Shown: one piece after another, positions 10,089 through 18,485 of the stretch
Layout of the letters: each line of letters starts with the position of its first letter
Position numbering within the stretch: position 1 is the stretch's first letter
Source: an uncultured Robiginitomaculum sp.
GTDB taxonomy: Bacteria; Pseudomonadota; Alphaproteobacteria; Caulobacterales; Maricaulaceae
NCBI GenBank assembly: GCA_938010385.1
Contig: CALLVD010000019.1
Location: 1 to 53,859, forward strand
DNA: 53,859 bases
Direction: 5' to 3'
Notes under the pieces: model-generated
Told to the model about the DNA's origin: nothing
The model's input: only the letters and a program-made list of their open reading frames with translations
Database searches by the model: none
Made by a program: the position numbers and the translations under genes

Positions 10089-12260
10089 ATGACATTACGG
10101 CACATCTTATTTACATCCACAGCAATCCTGGCAGGGGCAGGCGGCTTTGCGCCGGCCTATGCAGACGCCCCGCCGCCGCAGCCGAGCATTACCGGTCAGG
10201 CTGAGCTGCGCGAGGTCGGCATTAATGACGCCGAAGCCGGCACGCTGATGTTTCGCACGGACGCGGACGGGAAATATGTCGAAGCGCCTATGGTCGCCAC
10301 CGATGTCGATATGGACATAGCCGGCCCCGTTATCCGGACAACAGTTTCGCAGACGTTTCAAAACACATCGGATGCTTGGGTTGAAGGCGTCTATGTTTTC
10401 CCCCTGCCGGAAAATGCCGCCGTTGACCGGCTGCGTATGGTCATTGGCGGGCGCATGATTGAAGGACAGATTAAAGAAAAAAAACAGGCCAAGAAAATTT
10501 ATGAGCAGGCCAAGGCCGAAGGCAAAAAGGCGAGCCTGGTCGAGCAGCAGCGCCCCAATATCTTTACCGCGTCCGTTGCCAATATCGGGCCGCACGAATC
10601 CGTCTCCATTCAAATTGAGTATCAGGATAAAGCGATTATGAAAGACGGCGTATTTACCGCGCGCTTTCCGATGACCGTTGCGCCGCGCTACTCGCCGCCG
10701 GCGCAAATCGTGCAAGTCGCGACCACTGAAGGCTTGCAAAATCTTGTGCTGGACCCGGTCCTTGACCGCAATGCCATTACCCCGCCGCTGCAAAATCCTC
10801 AGCTTGAGCCGGTGAAATATATGCGCCTGCCGGTGAGCATGGACATCACATTAGATGCCGGCTTTGATTTGGCTGAGGTCAAAAGCGCTTACCACAATAT
10901 CGCCATGTCAGTGATTGACGCAGACAGCGCTACAATCAGCCTGGCCGAAGGCGAAGTGCCGGCTAACCGGGATTTCATGCTCGAATGGCGCGCCCAAGAC
11001 ACGGCGCAGCCCTACAGCGCGCTGTTTTCGCAAACCATCGGCGATGACACCTATTTGCTGTCTATGCTGACCCCGCCGAGCGCAGACGCAAGCGATGTCA
11101 AAGTGCAGGCGCGCGAGAGTGTTTTTGTTATAGATACGTCCGGCTCTATGGGCGGCACATCAATTGAGCAGGCACGCGAGTCTTTGCTGCTGGCGCTCGA
11201 TCATTTAAAGCCGGGCGATACATTCAATATGATCCGTTTTTCCGGCACTCATTATAGTTTTAATCCTAGCTCGATTCCTGCCACGCCCGCCAATATTAAA
11301 AGCGCCAAGCGCTGGGTGCGTGCGCTGAAAGCGGGCGGCGGGACGCAAATGTCGCCGGCGCTGGCGGAGGCTTTGAATGCGCGCGGCAGCGATAAATCCC
11401 GCCTTCGCCAAGTTATCTTCATCACGGACGGCGCTATCGGGAATGAACGGCAATTATTTGCTCAGATTAAGGACGAGCTTAAAGACACGCGCCTGTTCCC
11501 GGTCGGTATCGGCGCCGCCCCCAACAGCTATTTTATGTCTCGCGCCGCCAAATTCGGACGCGGAACTTATATTCAAATCGGCGACACATCCGAAGTGACC
11601 AAACGCATGGGCAGCCTTTTCAAATCCATCGACAGCCCGGTGCTGACCGATATTAAAACCAATATCAACGGCAGCGCTTTTCCCGCCCGCAATCGCGACG
11701 TTTATCAAGGCGATCCGGTGGTCAGTATTGCCAAAGTAAAAACAGCGGATCTGCCGGCGTCTTTCTCTGTCAAAGGCAATCTGGCCGGCGAGTCATGGAG
11801 CCGCGCGATAAGTCTGTCTGACGCGCAGCCTGCGACCGGCCTGTCCGTGCTGTGGGCGCGCGAGAAAATTGCCGACTTGGAAGAAAGCCGGTTTGACCGC
11901 GCCGGCGCGGATAAGATTGACGGCGAGATTTTGCAAACGGCGTTGGACCATCATATCGTCAGCCGCCTGACCTCACTGGTCGCGGTGGATATCACGCCGT
12001 CGCGCCCCGTCGGCGAAGGACTTCAAACCGCCAAGGTCCCCACCATGCTTCCGGAAGGCTGGGACTTTGCCAAGCTGACCGGCCTTGATCCGTCTGCGGC
12101 CCCAAACCCGGCCGCGCCGCGCGCCATGCCGGCCGCCGCGCCGCAAAATCTGCGCCTGCCTAATACGGCGAGCCCGCATCAGGTTTTGGGCCTGCTGGGC
12201 GCGCTGCTGAGCCTGTTGGGTCTGGGCATAGCGCGCTTGCCGCGCCGCCGCCGCGCATGA
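10089..12260 (+). CDS. Sortase target: VIT and von Willebrand A domain surface protein
   Basis: The 723-residue protein has a signal peptide (residues 1-25, ending PAYADA), a VIT domain (about 45-175, with PLPENAAVDRLRMVIGGR and the EKKQAKKIYEQAK motif), and a VWA domain (about 340-520) with an intact MIDAS start DTSGSMGG. The C-terminus is a sorting signal: LPNTA, a hydrophobic stretch (HQVLGLLGALLSLLGLGIA) and RLPRRRRA. This is the architecture of the 'marine proteobacterial sortase target protein' family. It overlaps the sortase gene as ATGA, so enzyme and substrate are made together. The protein is probably cleaved at LPNTA and attached to an unknown envelope acceptor. Confidence 0.93.
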   Translation: MTLRHILFTSTAILAGAGGFAPAYADAPPPQPSITGQAELREVGINDAEAGTLMFRTDADGKYVEAPMVATDVDMDIAGPVIRTTVSQTFQNTSDAWVEGVYVFPLPENAAVDRLRMVIGGRMIEGQIKEKKQAKKIYEQAKAEGKKASLVEQQRPNIFTASVANIGPHESVSIQIEYQDKAIMKDGVFTARFPMTVAPRYSPPAQIVQVATTEGLQNLVLDPVLDRNAITPPLQNPQLEPVKYMRLPVSMDITLDAGFDLAEVKSAYHNIAMSVIDADSATISLAEGEVPANRDFMLEWRAQDTAQPYSALFSQTIGDDTYLLSMLTPPSADASDVKVQARESVFVIDTSGSMGGTSIEQARESLLLALDHLKPGDTFNMIRFSGTHYSFNPSSIPATPANIKSAKRWVRALKAGGGTQMSPALAEALNARGSDKSRLRQVIFITDGAIGNERQLFAQIKDELKDTRLFPVGIGAAPNSYFMSRAAKFGRGTYIQIGDTSEVTKRMGSLFKSIDSPVLTDIKTNINGSAFPARNRDVYQGDPVVSIAKVKTADLPASFSVKGNLAGESWSRAISLSDAQPATGLSVLWAREKIADLEESRFDRAGADKIDGEILQTALDHHIVSRLTSLVAVDITPSRPVGEGLQTAKVPTMLPEGWDFAKLTGLDPSAAPNPAAPRAMPAAAPQNLRLPNTASPHQVLGLLGALLSLLGLGIARLPRRRRA

Positions 12261-12829
12261 TGGCGGCGCGCACAATTATGGCCGCGCTTTGTTTTACGCT
12301 CGGCGCTGCGTGTTTGGCCAAGGCGGCTTATATTCCCGCCAAAGCCGCGCTGGCCGGCGTGCTCATTGAGCGCGCCTTTGACCGGTCCCAAGCGGCGGGC
12401 GCGCCGGCCATGCCATGGGCGTCCATGGATGCCCGGCCGCTGGCGCGCCTGTCTGTGCCGCGTCTGGGCGCATCGGAAATTGTACTGGACGCAGAAACCG
12501 GCCAAGCGCTTGCCTTCGCGCCGGCGCATATGCAGCAAACGGTTCGCCCCGGCGCGCCGGGCCTGTCCGTCATCGCCGCGCACAAAAACACCCATTTCGC
12601 TTTTCTTCAAGACTTGCAGGCAGGCGACATTGTGACGGTTGAAGCGATAACGGGCGAGGTCACAGCGTTTAAAATCAGCGCCATGGAAATCGTCGATAAA
12701 ACCGAATCCGGCATTGACGTGTCAGCCTCCGTCGACGCGCCGCGCATCGCGTTGGTGACCTGCTATCCTTTTGACGCGCTCAGCTATGGCGGCCCGCTGC
12801 GTTATGTCGTTTACGGTGAAAAGGCCTAG
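12257..12829 (+). CDS. Class GN (marine proteobacterial) sortase
   Basis: This 190-residue transpeptidase would cut the LPNTA signal of the preceding protein. It has one N-terminal membrane helix (about 7-35) and a sortase barrel. The catalytic triad reads H109 (AAHKNTHF), C169 (LVTCYPF) and R182 (GPLRYVVY); the Cys-to-Arg distance of 13 equals that in SrtA. The usual HRDTHF of this class appears as HKNTHF. Start and stop of the two genes overlap by four bases at 12257-12260. No dedicated two-component system is adjacent. Confidence 0.93.
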   Translation: MMAARTIMAALCFTLGAACLAKAAYIPAKAALAGVLIERAFDRSQAAGAPAMPWASMDARPLARLSVPRLGASEIVLDAETGQALAFAPAHMQQTVRPGAPGLSVIAAHKNTHFAFLQDLQAGDIVTVEAITGEVTAFKISAMEIVDKTESGIDVSASVDAPRIALVTCYPFDALSYGGPLRYVVYGEKA

Positions 12830-12932
12830 CGCCGGCGAGATTTCAGAAAATTGCTCGGCAGGAAAGACCGCGCCGTCCGATGACCGTCAGCCAAGTCATG
12901 AGCGAGAGTTGAGGCACAGACAGGTTTGGCCA

Positions 12933-12961
12933 TAAAAAAAGCCGCCCGTAAGGGCGGCTTT
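12933..12961 (-). terminator. Rho-independent terminator of rpsU
   Basis: On the minus strand a perfect 9-bp stem AAGCCGCCC/GGGCGGCTT with a 4-base loop is followed by a run of seven T residues, about 20 bases after the rpsU stop. Confidence 0.92.
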
Positions 12962-12980
12962 CAAAATTCTGTGCGGCAGA

Positions 12981-13223
12981 TTACCGGCCGTGGCGCGGCT
13001 TCTTTGGCTTGCCCGGGATCAGGCCTTCCATTTGCGCCCGCTTACGGGCCAGCTTACGAACGCGGCGAACAGCTTCGCCGGCTTCGCGAACGCGGCGCTC
13101 GGATGGCTTTTCGTAATGGTCACGGGCTTTCATTTCGCGAAGGATGCCTTCGTTTTGCAGCTTTTTCTTCAAAGCGCGCAAAGCCTGATCAACATTATTC
13201 TGACGGACGTAAATTTCTACCAT
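12981..13223 (-). CDS. rpsU: 30S ribosomal protein S21
   Basis: The 80-residue basic protein starts [20 protein letters not shown] and contains [12 protein letters not shown], both typical of S21, which binds near the anti-Shine-Dalgarno end of 16S rRNA. The C-terminus ends in [10 protein letters not shown]. It is monocistronic with its own terminator. A perfect 7-bp hairpin (13272-13289) lies about 50 bases before the start and could be a leader element. Confidence 0.96.
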   Translation of the reverse strand: MVEIYVRQNNVDQALRALKKKLQNEGILREMKARDHYEKPSERRVREAGEAVRRVRKLARKRAQMEGLIPGKPKKPRHGR

Positions 13224-13271
13224 GTGTAAGTCGTTTCCAATTTAGTGTTTCGCTTGCGCATAAAGACGCAA

Positions 13272-13289
13272 AGCCCGCACGGGCGGGCT
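13272..13289 (-). promoter_or_regulatory. Hairpin in the rpsU leader
   Basis: AGCCCGC and GCGGGCT pair perfectly around a 4-base loop, about 50 bases upstream of the rpsU ATG on the minus strand. The following bases are TTGCGTCTTT, too weak for a clear terminator. It may be an attenuator or the end of an upstream transcript. Confidence 0.35.
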
Positions 13290-13398
13290 GTTAAGTTGGG
13301 CTGCTTTTAGACGCCGGCTTTGCCCGCGTCCAGAAGAAAATGCCGCAAAACAGACGGATTGTGCCTCGCTTTGCGCTTAACTGTTGCTAAAAGACCAC

Positions 13399-14346
13399 AT
13401 GATTGCCGATTTTGTTCCTGATTACGTCGACAGCCGCGGCGTCCGGCTCGCCGTATATACGGCCGGGCCTGAGGACGGAACTCCGATTCTGCTCATTCAT
13501 GGCTGGCCTGAAATCGCCTATAGCTGGAGCCTGATTATGCCGATATTGGCAAAGGCCGGCTACCGCGTCATGGCGCCGGATCTTCGCGGTTTCGGGCGCT
13601 CTGACTGTCCGCCGGATGTCAGCGATTACCGCATTGACCGTTTGGTCGGCGATATTGAGGCGGTGCTGGATCATTACGGCTATGACAAAGCGATATTATG
13701 CGGGCATGATTGGGGCGGCATTATTGTTTGGCATGCGGCGCGCATGATAGCGCCGCGCACCTCCGGCATTATTTCCATTTGCACGCCGCATATTCGCCGC
13801 GCGCCGGTCGACCCGGTCAAAATCTATAAAAAGCGCTATGGCGAGCAGCACTATTTCGTGCATTTTAATGAACGCTACGGCGAAGCAGACGCTTTGTTCG
13901 CGCGCTACATTGACGGGTTTTTCCGCCTGATGTTTCGCACTGTGCCCAAAGGCACGCAGGCGCGCCATGACATGTTCTATATCCCGGAAAAGTTTGAGCA
14001 GTTTTTAGGGGCGGGCAGCCCGCCGCTGAAAGGCCAAATCCTGACCGACGCCCGGCGTGCCGTCTTTGTTGAAAATTACGCACACAGCGGATTTACCGGC
14101 GGCATAAACCTGTATCGCAATACCGGGCCGAATTGGGAATATGCGGCGAAGCTGCCGGACAATATTGACTTGCCTGTTTTAATGATTTCGCCCGAGGATG
14201 ATTTGCTCCTCCCGCCGAGCCTGACTGATCCCATGCCGGACATGATTGAAGACCTCACCCGTGTAACGATCCCCGATTGCGGCCATTGGGCCATGTGGGA
14301 ACAACCGGACGCGGTGGCGGCGGCGATATTGGAGTGGCTTGCGTAG
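13399..14346 (+). CDS. Alpha/beta hydrolase, epoxide hydrolase type
   Basis: ATG at 13399 is preferred over an in-frame TTG at 13384 and gives 315 residues. The oxyanion motif HGWPE (about 38-42), PDLRGFGRS, and the nucleophile elbow GHDWGG with Asp as nucleophile (about 106) mark the epoxide hydrolase/dehalogenase branch. The cap contains GGINLYRN, which carries the ring-opening Tyr in soluble epoxide hydrolases. The acid is in SPEDDLLLP and the base His in DCGHWAMWEQP. It should open epoxides to diols; the natural substrate cannot be told. It stands alone between rpsU and an unrelated minus-strand operon. Confidence 0.9.
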   Translation: MIADFVPDYVDSRGVRLAVYTAGPEDGTPILLIHGWPEIAYSWSLIMPILAKAGYRVMAPDLRGFGRSDCPPDVSDYRIDRLVGDIEAVLDHYGYDKAILCGHDWGGIIVWHAARMIAPRTSGIISICTPHIRRAPVDPVKIYKKRYGEQHYFVHFNERYGEADALFARYIDGFFRLMFRTVPKGTQARHDMFYIPEKFEQFLGAGSPPLKGQILTDARRAVFVENYAHSGFTGGINLYRNTGPNWEYAAKLPDNIDLPVLMISPEDDLLLPPSLTDPMPDMIEDLTRVTIPDCGHWAMWEQPDAVAAAILEWLA

Positions 14347-14618
14347 GGCTTAATGTTTTAAAGACGGCTGTTTTATCCGTCGCCGGTTTTGTCGGTCATG
14401 TCACTTTTATTGCGCGTGGCCGCAGGAGGTGTCTTTCTTTTCTGAAAGGCTTTCTTTCCGGCGTTAATCGCAACGGGTATCATGCGGGCTATTATTAGGC
14501 GTGTAATCATTCTTCTCATAATCGCTCGTGTAGAGCACTTACGGTGATTGCGACAGATATTAATGCAGTCCGGCCGAAATTATTTACGATAAAGATGCGC
14601 GGGCTTTACCCCCTTATT
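14347..14618. other. Intergenic region without a recognisable gene
   Basis: This 272-base stretch separates two convergent genes. It contains a weak GACGG/CCGTC hairpin just after the hydrolase stop and pyrimidine-rich DNA near 14430-14460. Short open frames here have no ribosome site or plausible protein character. I see no RNA gene or strong terminator. Confidence 0.5.
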
Positions 14619-15755
14619 TCACAAACACCCATACAGCGCCTCAATCAAGCGCAGGGTTCTCGGGTCGCCCATGAGGTGGTGGCTTTGGCGATTCATGACA
14701 TAGGCGGCGGACAGGCCTTCTTTGGCATCGGCAAAGACGCAGGACCCCCCCCATCCGCTGTGCCCGACCGTGTCGGGGTTTGGGCCGTAGAAAAAGTTCG
14801 GCGCGTTTTTAAACACGCCGGCGCAGCCTTGCAGGTCAAACGGCAGCACCAAGTTCGGGCCGGACACGCGCACGGCTTTAGCCTCGCGCAGCATGTCTTC
14901 GGACAGATAAACCTCGCCGTCCAGCTTTCCGCCCTCGAAAATCTGCATGATACGGACCAGGCCCTTGGCCGTGCCGTGCCCGTTCGTGGACGGAATTTCT
15001 GCGCGCCGCCAAGCGTCAAGGCTGCCGGAGCCGGCGGAGCTTGACCATTTTTCAATAAAAGCCAGACGGGTCGCGTCATTAATTTCGCCTAAATCCGGCA
15101 CGCTGCGCGGCTTAATGAGGTCAGCGCAACGGTTATGCTCGCTGTCCGGCAGGCCGATGTGAAAATCAATATCGTGCGGCGCGCAAATATCGTCGCGTAA
15201 TATCGTGCCAAGGCTGCGCCCGTCGGCGCGCTTGGCAATCTCTCCGACCAGATAGCCATAGGTGACGGGGTGATAGCCCGCCGCGCTGCCGGGCTCCCAT
15301 ATCGGGGCTTGGGCGGCGAGCTTGTCGCAAGTCTTGTCCCAATCCATCCAGTCGGCAGGTTGCCACGTCGGGTCAGAAATTCCGGACAGGCCCGCTTGAT
15401 GAGACAGCACATCCCCGACCGTAATGTCGCCTTTGCCGTTTTGCGCAAAGTCCGGCCAGAGCGTGCTAACCTTTTGGTTATACCCGAGCTTATCGGCATC
15501 AGCCAGATGGGCGATGACTATCGCGGCCACGGCTTTGGTGGATGAAAAGACCGGCACGATGGTATCGCGCTCCCAGGCGCGCGTTTTTTTGCGGTCGGCC
15601 CAGCCGCCGTGGAGATTTACGACTTCCACCCCGTCACGCAGCGCCGCAAATCCTGCGCCCGTTTCCTCGCCGGCGGCAAAATTGGCAGCGAAAGCCTCGC
15701 GCACCGCTTCAAATCCGGGCGCGCAATATCCGTGAATGGGGGCATCGTCAGTCAT
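14619..15755 (-). CDS. Serine hydrolase of the beta-lactamase/EstB esterase family
   Basis: The 378-residue product has the SxxK motif S71-S-T-K74 (VFSSTKAVAA) with catalytic Ser and Lys. It also has a YxxxTYGYLVGE segment that supplies the Tyr, and the DLLGHTSGL-like DVLSHQAGLSG. These features fit class C-fold esterases (EstB, LACT-like) rather than true beta-lactamases. There is no signal peptide, so it is likely cytoplasmic. Its ATG overlaps the stop of the pyridoxal kinase gene (ATGA, 15752-15755), forming a two-gene operon. The substrate is unknown. Confidence 0.9.
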   Translation of the reverse strand: MTDDAPIHGYCAPGFEAVREAFAANFAAGEETGAGFAALRDGVEVVNLHGGWADRKKTRAWERDTIVPVFSSTKAVAAIVIAHLADADKLGYNQKVSTLWPDFAQNGKGDITVGDVLSHQAGLSGISDPTWQPADWMDWDKTCDKLAAQAPIWEPGSAAGYHPVTYGYLVGEIAKRADGRSLGTILRDDICAPHDIDFHIGLPDSEHNRCADLIKPRSVPDLGEINDATRLAFIEKWSSSAGSGSLDAWRRAEIPSTNGHGTAKGLVRIMQIFEGGKLDGEVYLSEDMLREAKAVRVSGPNLVLPFDLQGCAGVFKNAPNFFYGPNPDTVGHSGWGGSCVFADAKEGLSAAYVMNRQSHHLMGDPRTLRLIEALYGCL

Positions 15756-16582
15756 GGGGAGTCCTTATGGATTGGTAAGAGCGGGAGCGGCTCGGTATCA
15801 GTCAGAGCCTCCTGCCCGCGAACCAGCGGTAATTCATTATCGCCGGCGGCCTGAGCCATTTTTAAAATTTCAAATATCGACGCCGTCGACAGGGCGAGGG
15901 CATCATAGGGCGCGTGACCGGTGAGCAGGCGGGCCAAAAATGTTCCCGCCAAGCTGTCCCCGCCCCCATGGGGCGTGTTGTCGAATTTGGCATGACTGAC
16001 TTGTGCTGCGCTTTTCTGGCCGCAGAGCATTGCGCCGATTTGGCCGCCTTTAGGAACAGAGGTCACTAATGTACGCCCCTTTAAACTGCGGGCGGCGCGC
16101 AGAATATGCTGCGGATTATCCGCGGGTTTGCCGGTGATATAGCCAAGCTCCCACAAATTCGGCGTGCTGTAATCGGCAAGCGGGATCAGGCGATCTTTAA
16201 TGCCGCGGGCAATTACTTCCGGCACGTACAGCTTGCCGTGATCACCCATGACCGGATCGACCAATACGGTGAGGGCAGGGTTTGCTTTGCGCAAAGCCTT
16301 TATAATGACGGCGGCCAAGTCTGTATGCGCGGCCTGCGCCATATAGCCGGTCAAAACGGCGTCAATCTTGATAGTCTGCGCCGCTATGGCCTGCCACATA
16401 TCGGACAGGCGGGAGGCGTCGACGGCTCCGCCGCCGGGCGCGCCCCAACCGGGGTGCCGGCCCAGCAGGGTTGTCGGCAACACGATTGTGCTTACGCCCA
16501 AGCGCTGCAAGCAGAACGCACTTGCCGATGCGCCGACCCGGCTGGCCGCAACTTGGGACGAAATGATAAGCGCGGTTTTCAT
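15752..16582 (-). CDS. pdxY: Pyridoxal kinase
   Basis: This 276-residue PfkB-fold kinase phosphorylates pyridoxal to pyridoxal 5'-phosphate in the salvage pathway. It begins ALIISSQVAASRVGASASAF, the pyridoxal-kinase version of the start (SSQV-x-x-G-x-VG), has the conserved VDPVMGDHGKLYV, and the catalytic anion-hole motif GGGDSLAG near 225. The choice between PdxK and PdxY rests on overall resemblance. It is the first gene of an operon with the downstream serine hydrolase and is divergent from the arsC-like gene. Confidence 0.9.
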   Translation of the reverse strand: MKTALIISSQVAASRVGASASAFCLQRLGVSTIVLPTTLLGRHPGWGAPGGGAVDASRLSDMWQAIAAQTIKIDAVLTGYMAQAAHTDLAAVIIKALRKANPALTVLVDPVMGDHGKLYVPEVIARGIKDRLIPLADYSTPNLWELGYITGKPADNPQHILRAARSLKGRTLVTSVPKGGQIGAMLCGQKSAAQVSHAKFDNTPHGGGDSLAGTFLARLLTGHAPYDALALSTASIFEILKMAQAAGDNELPLVRGQEALTDTEPLPLLPIHKDSP

Positions 16583-16631
16583 TGCGCTTTCGTCGCCTAT
16601 ATAGAGAACGTAATCAAGATGGAGACTTTAA

Positions 16632-16973
16632 TTGCTTAAAATTTATCACAATCCGCGGTGCAGCAAATCGCGGCAGACTTTGACTTTGCTCACCGGGGCG
16701 GGGCGCGAGCCCGAAATTGTCGAGTATCTGAAAACGCCGCTGAGCGTATCCGCCATCAAAGCGCTGATGGGAAAGCTTGGCATAACCGAGCCGCGCCTGA
16801 TGATGCGCAAGGGGGAGGCCGAGTATAAAGCGCAGGGGCTTTCGCAAAAAGAGGGCGAGGACCTCATCATCGCCATGGCCGCCACGCCCAAGCTGATTGA
16901 ACGCCCGATTGTTGAGACGCAAACGGCAGCGCGTATCGGCCGCCCGCCCGAAGCGGTGATGGAAATTTTATAG
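16632..16973 (+). CDS. arsC: ArsC-family thioredoxin-fold protein (arsenate reductase-like)
   Basis: The 113-residue product starts LKIYHNPRCSKSRQTL with the catalytic Cys of glutaredoxin-type ArsC (C10) and has TPKLIERPIV, with the conserved R-P that binds the oxyanion. The only possible start is TTG at 16632: the codon just upstream in frame is TAA, and GGAG at 16621-16624 sits eight bases before. No other ars gene is near, so the true substrate may not be arsenate (YfgD/YffB-like proteins share the fold). Confidence 0.9.
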   Translation: MLKIYHNPRCSKSRQTLTLLTGAGREPEIVEYLKTPLSVSAIKALMGKLGITEPRLMMRKGEAEYKAQGLSQKEGEDLIIAMAATPKLIERPIVETQTAARIGRPPEAVMEIL

Positions 16974-17007
16974 AGGCACGCACTAAAATCTAAAAAATTT
17001 AGAAAAA

Positions 17008-17079
17008 TTGCCCTGTTTCACAACTTGTTAAACATAACAGGGCAAACCCACGGTTAACCATAATCGATTTTCCCGTGGG
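17008..17079 (+). promoter_or_regulatory. Two tandem leader hairpins before the first lipoprotein gene
   Basis: Hairpin 1: TTGCCCTGTT (17008-17017) and AACAGGGCAA (17036-17045), a perfect 10-bp stem. Hairpin 2: CCCACGG (17047-17053) and CCGTGGG (17073-17079), a perfect 7-bp stem whose 3' arm includes the first bases of the ribosome site GGGAG (17077-17081). TTAACCAT, a CtrA-like half-site, lies at 17054-17061. Either RNA-level or protein-level control is possible. Confidence 0.5.
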
Positions 17080-17087
17080 AGATACCT

Positions 17088-18416
17088 ATGCGCATTGCCG
17101 CTCTTGCAACTTCAGCCGTCTTACTGTCAGGCTGTTCCTGGCTGGGATTAGGCGCGCCGTCCGCCGATAAAAGCTGGGCCGATTATAATCACGGCGCGCA
17201 AGCCGCAGGCCGTTATAGCGGCGGACACGCGCAATATGGCGCGCAAGCACCGCGCCAAGGCTACGGTGCACCGCGCAGCTACGGCCCGTGTGAAATTACC
17301 TCAGTTGCTCAGCCCGTGCCGCAAGGCTGCGCGCCGGAGCAAGTTACAATCGCCCTGCCGGGCGGCCAATATGGCGGCTCGCAAGCCTATGCCGGCAATT
17401 ACCAAGCGCCGGCGGCCGGAAGCTACGGTCAATCATTGGCCAACATTAACCGCGCGCAGGCCGCAGCGAATCACGGCATTCACAATTACTGGAAACGTCC
17501 GCGTTTTCGCCTGACGGGCATGGCAGGTTTGGAGCGCTCCGTTAGCGGAGAAGCCTATAGCGCAGATAATTTAGCTTCACTTTATAATCCGGTGCTACAT
17601 TCCAACCAACGCACGTCCGGAACGCCTGCTGAAGGCCAAGTTATTGTTGAAGATTACGAGCCGCGTATTAATAACAACCCTGTTCCGGCCGCAGCGGCTA
17701 GTGTGAGAAATAACAGAATTTCGGATATTTACGGCGCGCCGTTTACGCTTGGCGCGGGAGCAGAATATCAGGTTAATGACCGTTTCGCCGTTTTTGGTAA
17801 TGCGTCTTATACTGTCGCAGAAGGCGGTGAAGGCAGCAGAGTTGAATACGAAGCCGACGTTCACCGCTTGGTTACGACCACTGACTACGTAGAAGATCCC
17901 AACAACCCCGGCACATTCAACGCCGTAACGCCTGTAAGTCCGGCTACCAACACGAGCATTCCCGACGTAGCAGTCGCGCGGACGTCTGCGACGGCGAGTG
18001 AGCTTCGCCGCAGCAATTTAGAGCTTGGCGGACGCTATTACTTTAAAGATGTATTCCCGCAATATCTTGAGCGCCCTTTGACACCTTACATATCTGCGTC
18101 TGCGGGTGCGTCGCATTACAATGCGCTTGAGGTCAGTCAGGAAACCGAAGAATTACTTCTAGGCGCCCTTTTTGATGACCCGACGGCCCCGACGTACAGC
18201 CGGGAAGGAACGTCAGACCCCGTCGAAATTTTAGAAGAAGGCTGGGTGCCGACCGGTGCCATCACAGTCGGTGCAGAATGGCAAATCACGCCGAAAGCGG
18301 CTTTGGCCTTCGAGACGGGCCTTCGCTATGAGGGCGGCCGCTCGGCAACGTCCGGCGGCAAAACAGACGATAACTTCGCTATCCCGCTCACCTTACGAGG
18401 CAGCATCGGATTTTAA
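17088..18416 (+). CDS. Lipoprotein with barrel-like C-terminal domain, paralog 1
   Basis: The 442-residue product starts with a lipoprotein signal, lipobox LLSGC with C16, followed by SWLG. Residues 20-135 are rich in Gly, Tyr, Gln and Ala (for example AAGRYSGGHAQYGAQAPRQG), probably unstructured. From about 145 to the end, alternating beta strands appear, with the family motifs GWVPTGA (about 385), FETGLRY (about 409) and a C-terminal IPLTLRGSIGF ending in Phe as in BAM-assembled outer-membrane proteins. It is the longest of four tandem paralogs. Function unknown. Inference: a lipid-anchored surface or outer-membrane structural protein. Confidence 0.85.
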   Translation: MRIAALATSAVLLSGCSWLGLGAPSADKSWADYNHGAQAAGRYSGGHAQYGAQAPRQGYGAPRSYGPCEITSVAQPVPQGCAPEQVTIALPGGQYGGSQAYAGNYQAPAAGSYGQSLANINRAQAAANHGIHNYWKRPRFRLTGMAGLERSVSGEAYSADNLASLYNPVLHSNQRTSGTPAEGQVIVEDYEPRINNNPVPAAAASVRNNRISDIYGAPFTLGAGAEYQVNDRFAVFGNASYTVAEGGEGSRVEYEADVHRLVTTTDYVEDPNNPGTFNAVTPVSPATNTSIPDVAVARTSATASELRRSNLELGGRYYFKDVFPQYLERPLTPYISASAGASHYNALEVSQETEELLLGALFDDPTAPTYSREGTSDPVEILEEGWVPTGAITVGAEWQITPKAALAFETGLRYEGGRSATSGGKTDDNFAIPLTLRGSIGF

Positions 18417-18460
18417 CCCAATCTTAAGTGAAATTTAAACCTTGGTTAACCTTTAACCAT
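18413..18460 (+). promoter_or_regulatory. Phased TTAA array (CtrA-type boxes) upstream of lipoprotein paralog 2
   Basis: TTAA begins at 18413, 18424, 18435 and 18446, each exactly 11 bases apart, giving three overlapping TTAA-N7-TTAA boxes; the last is TTAA-N7-TTAAC. A further TTAACCAT half-site is at 18453-18460. TTAA-N7-TTAA(C) is the established consensus of the cell-cycle regulator CtrA. The first TTAA contains the stop codon of paralog 1. Confidence 0.65.
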
Positions 18461-18485
18461 CTGAAAATAAACGCAAATTTTTAAA

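Noticed and set aside
10107-10793. Minus-strand open frame (228 codons) opposite the VIT domain
   Set aside because: Shadow of the sortase-target gene; its runs of Phe, Gly and Arg come from codon bias of the real gene.
14277-14498. Small plus-strand open frame after the epoxide hydrolase
   Set aside because: It starts inside the hydrolase gene in another frame, without ribosome site or plausible protein character.
14619-15755. Antibiotic-inactivating class C beta-lactamase
   Set aside because: No signal peptide, and the motifs around SSTK and TYGYLVGE fit EstB-type esterases better.
16632-16973. Arsenic resistance operon
   Set aside because: Only the ArsC-like gene is present; no arsR, arsB or acr3 is near, and the fold is shared with other proteins.
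17008-17045. Hairpin read as terminator of the arsC-like gene
   Set aside because: On the plus strand no T run follows the stem; the T-rich side would serve only the minus strand, where no gene ends.
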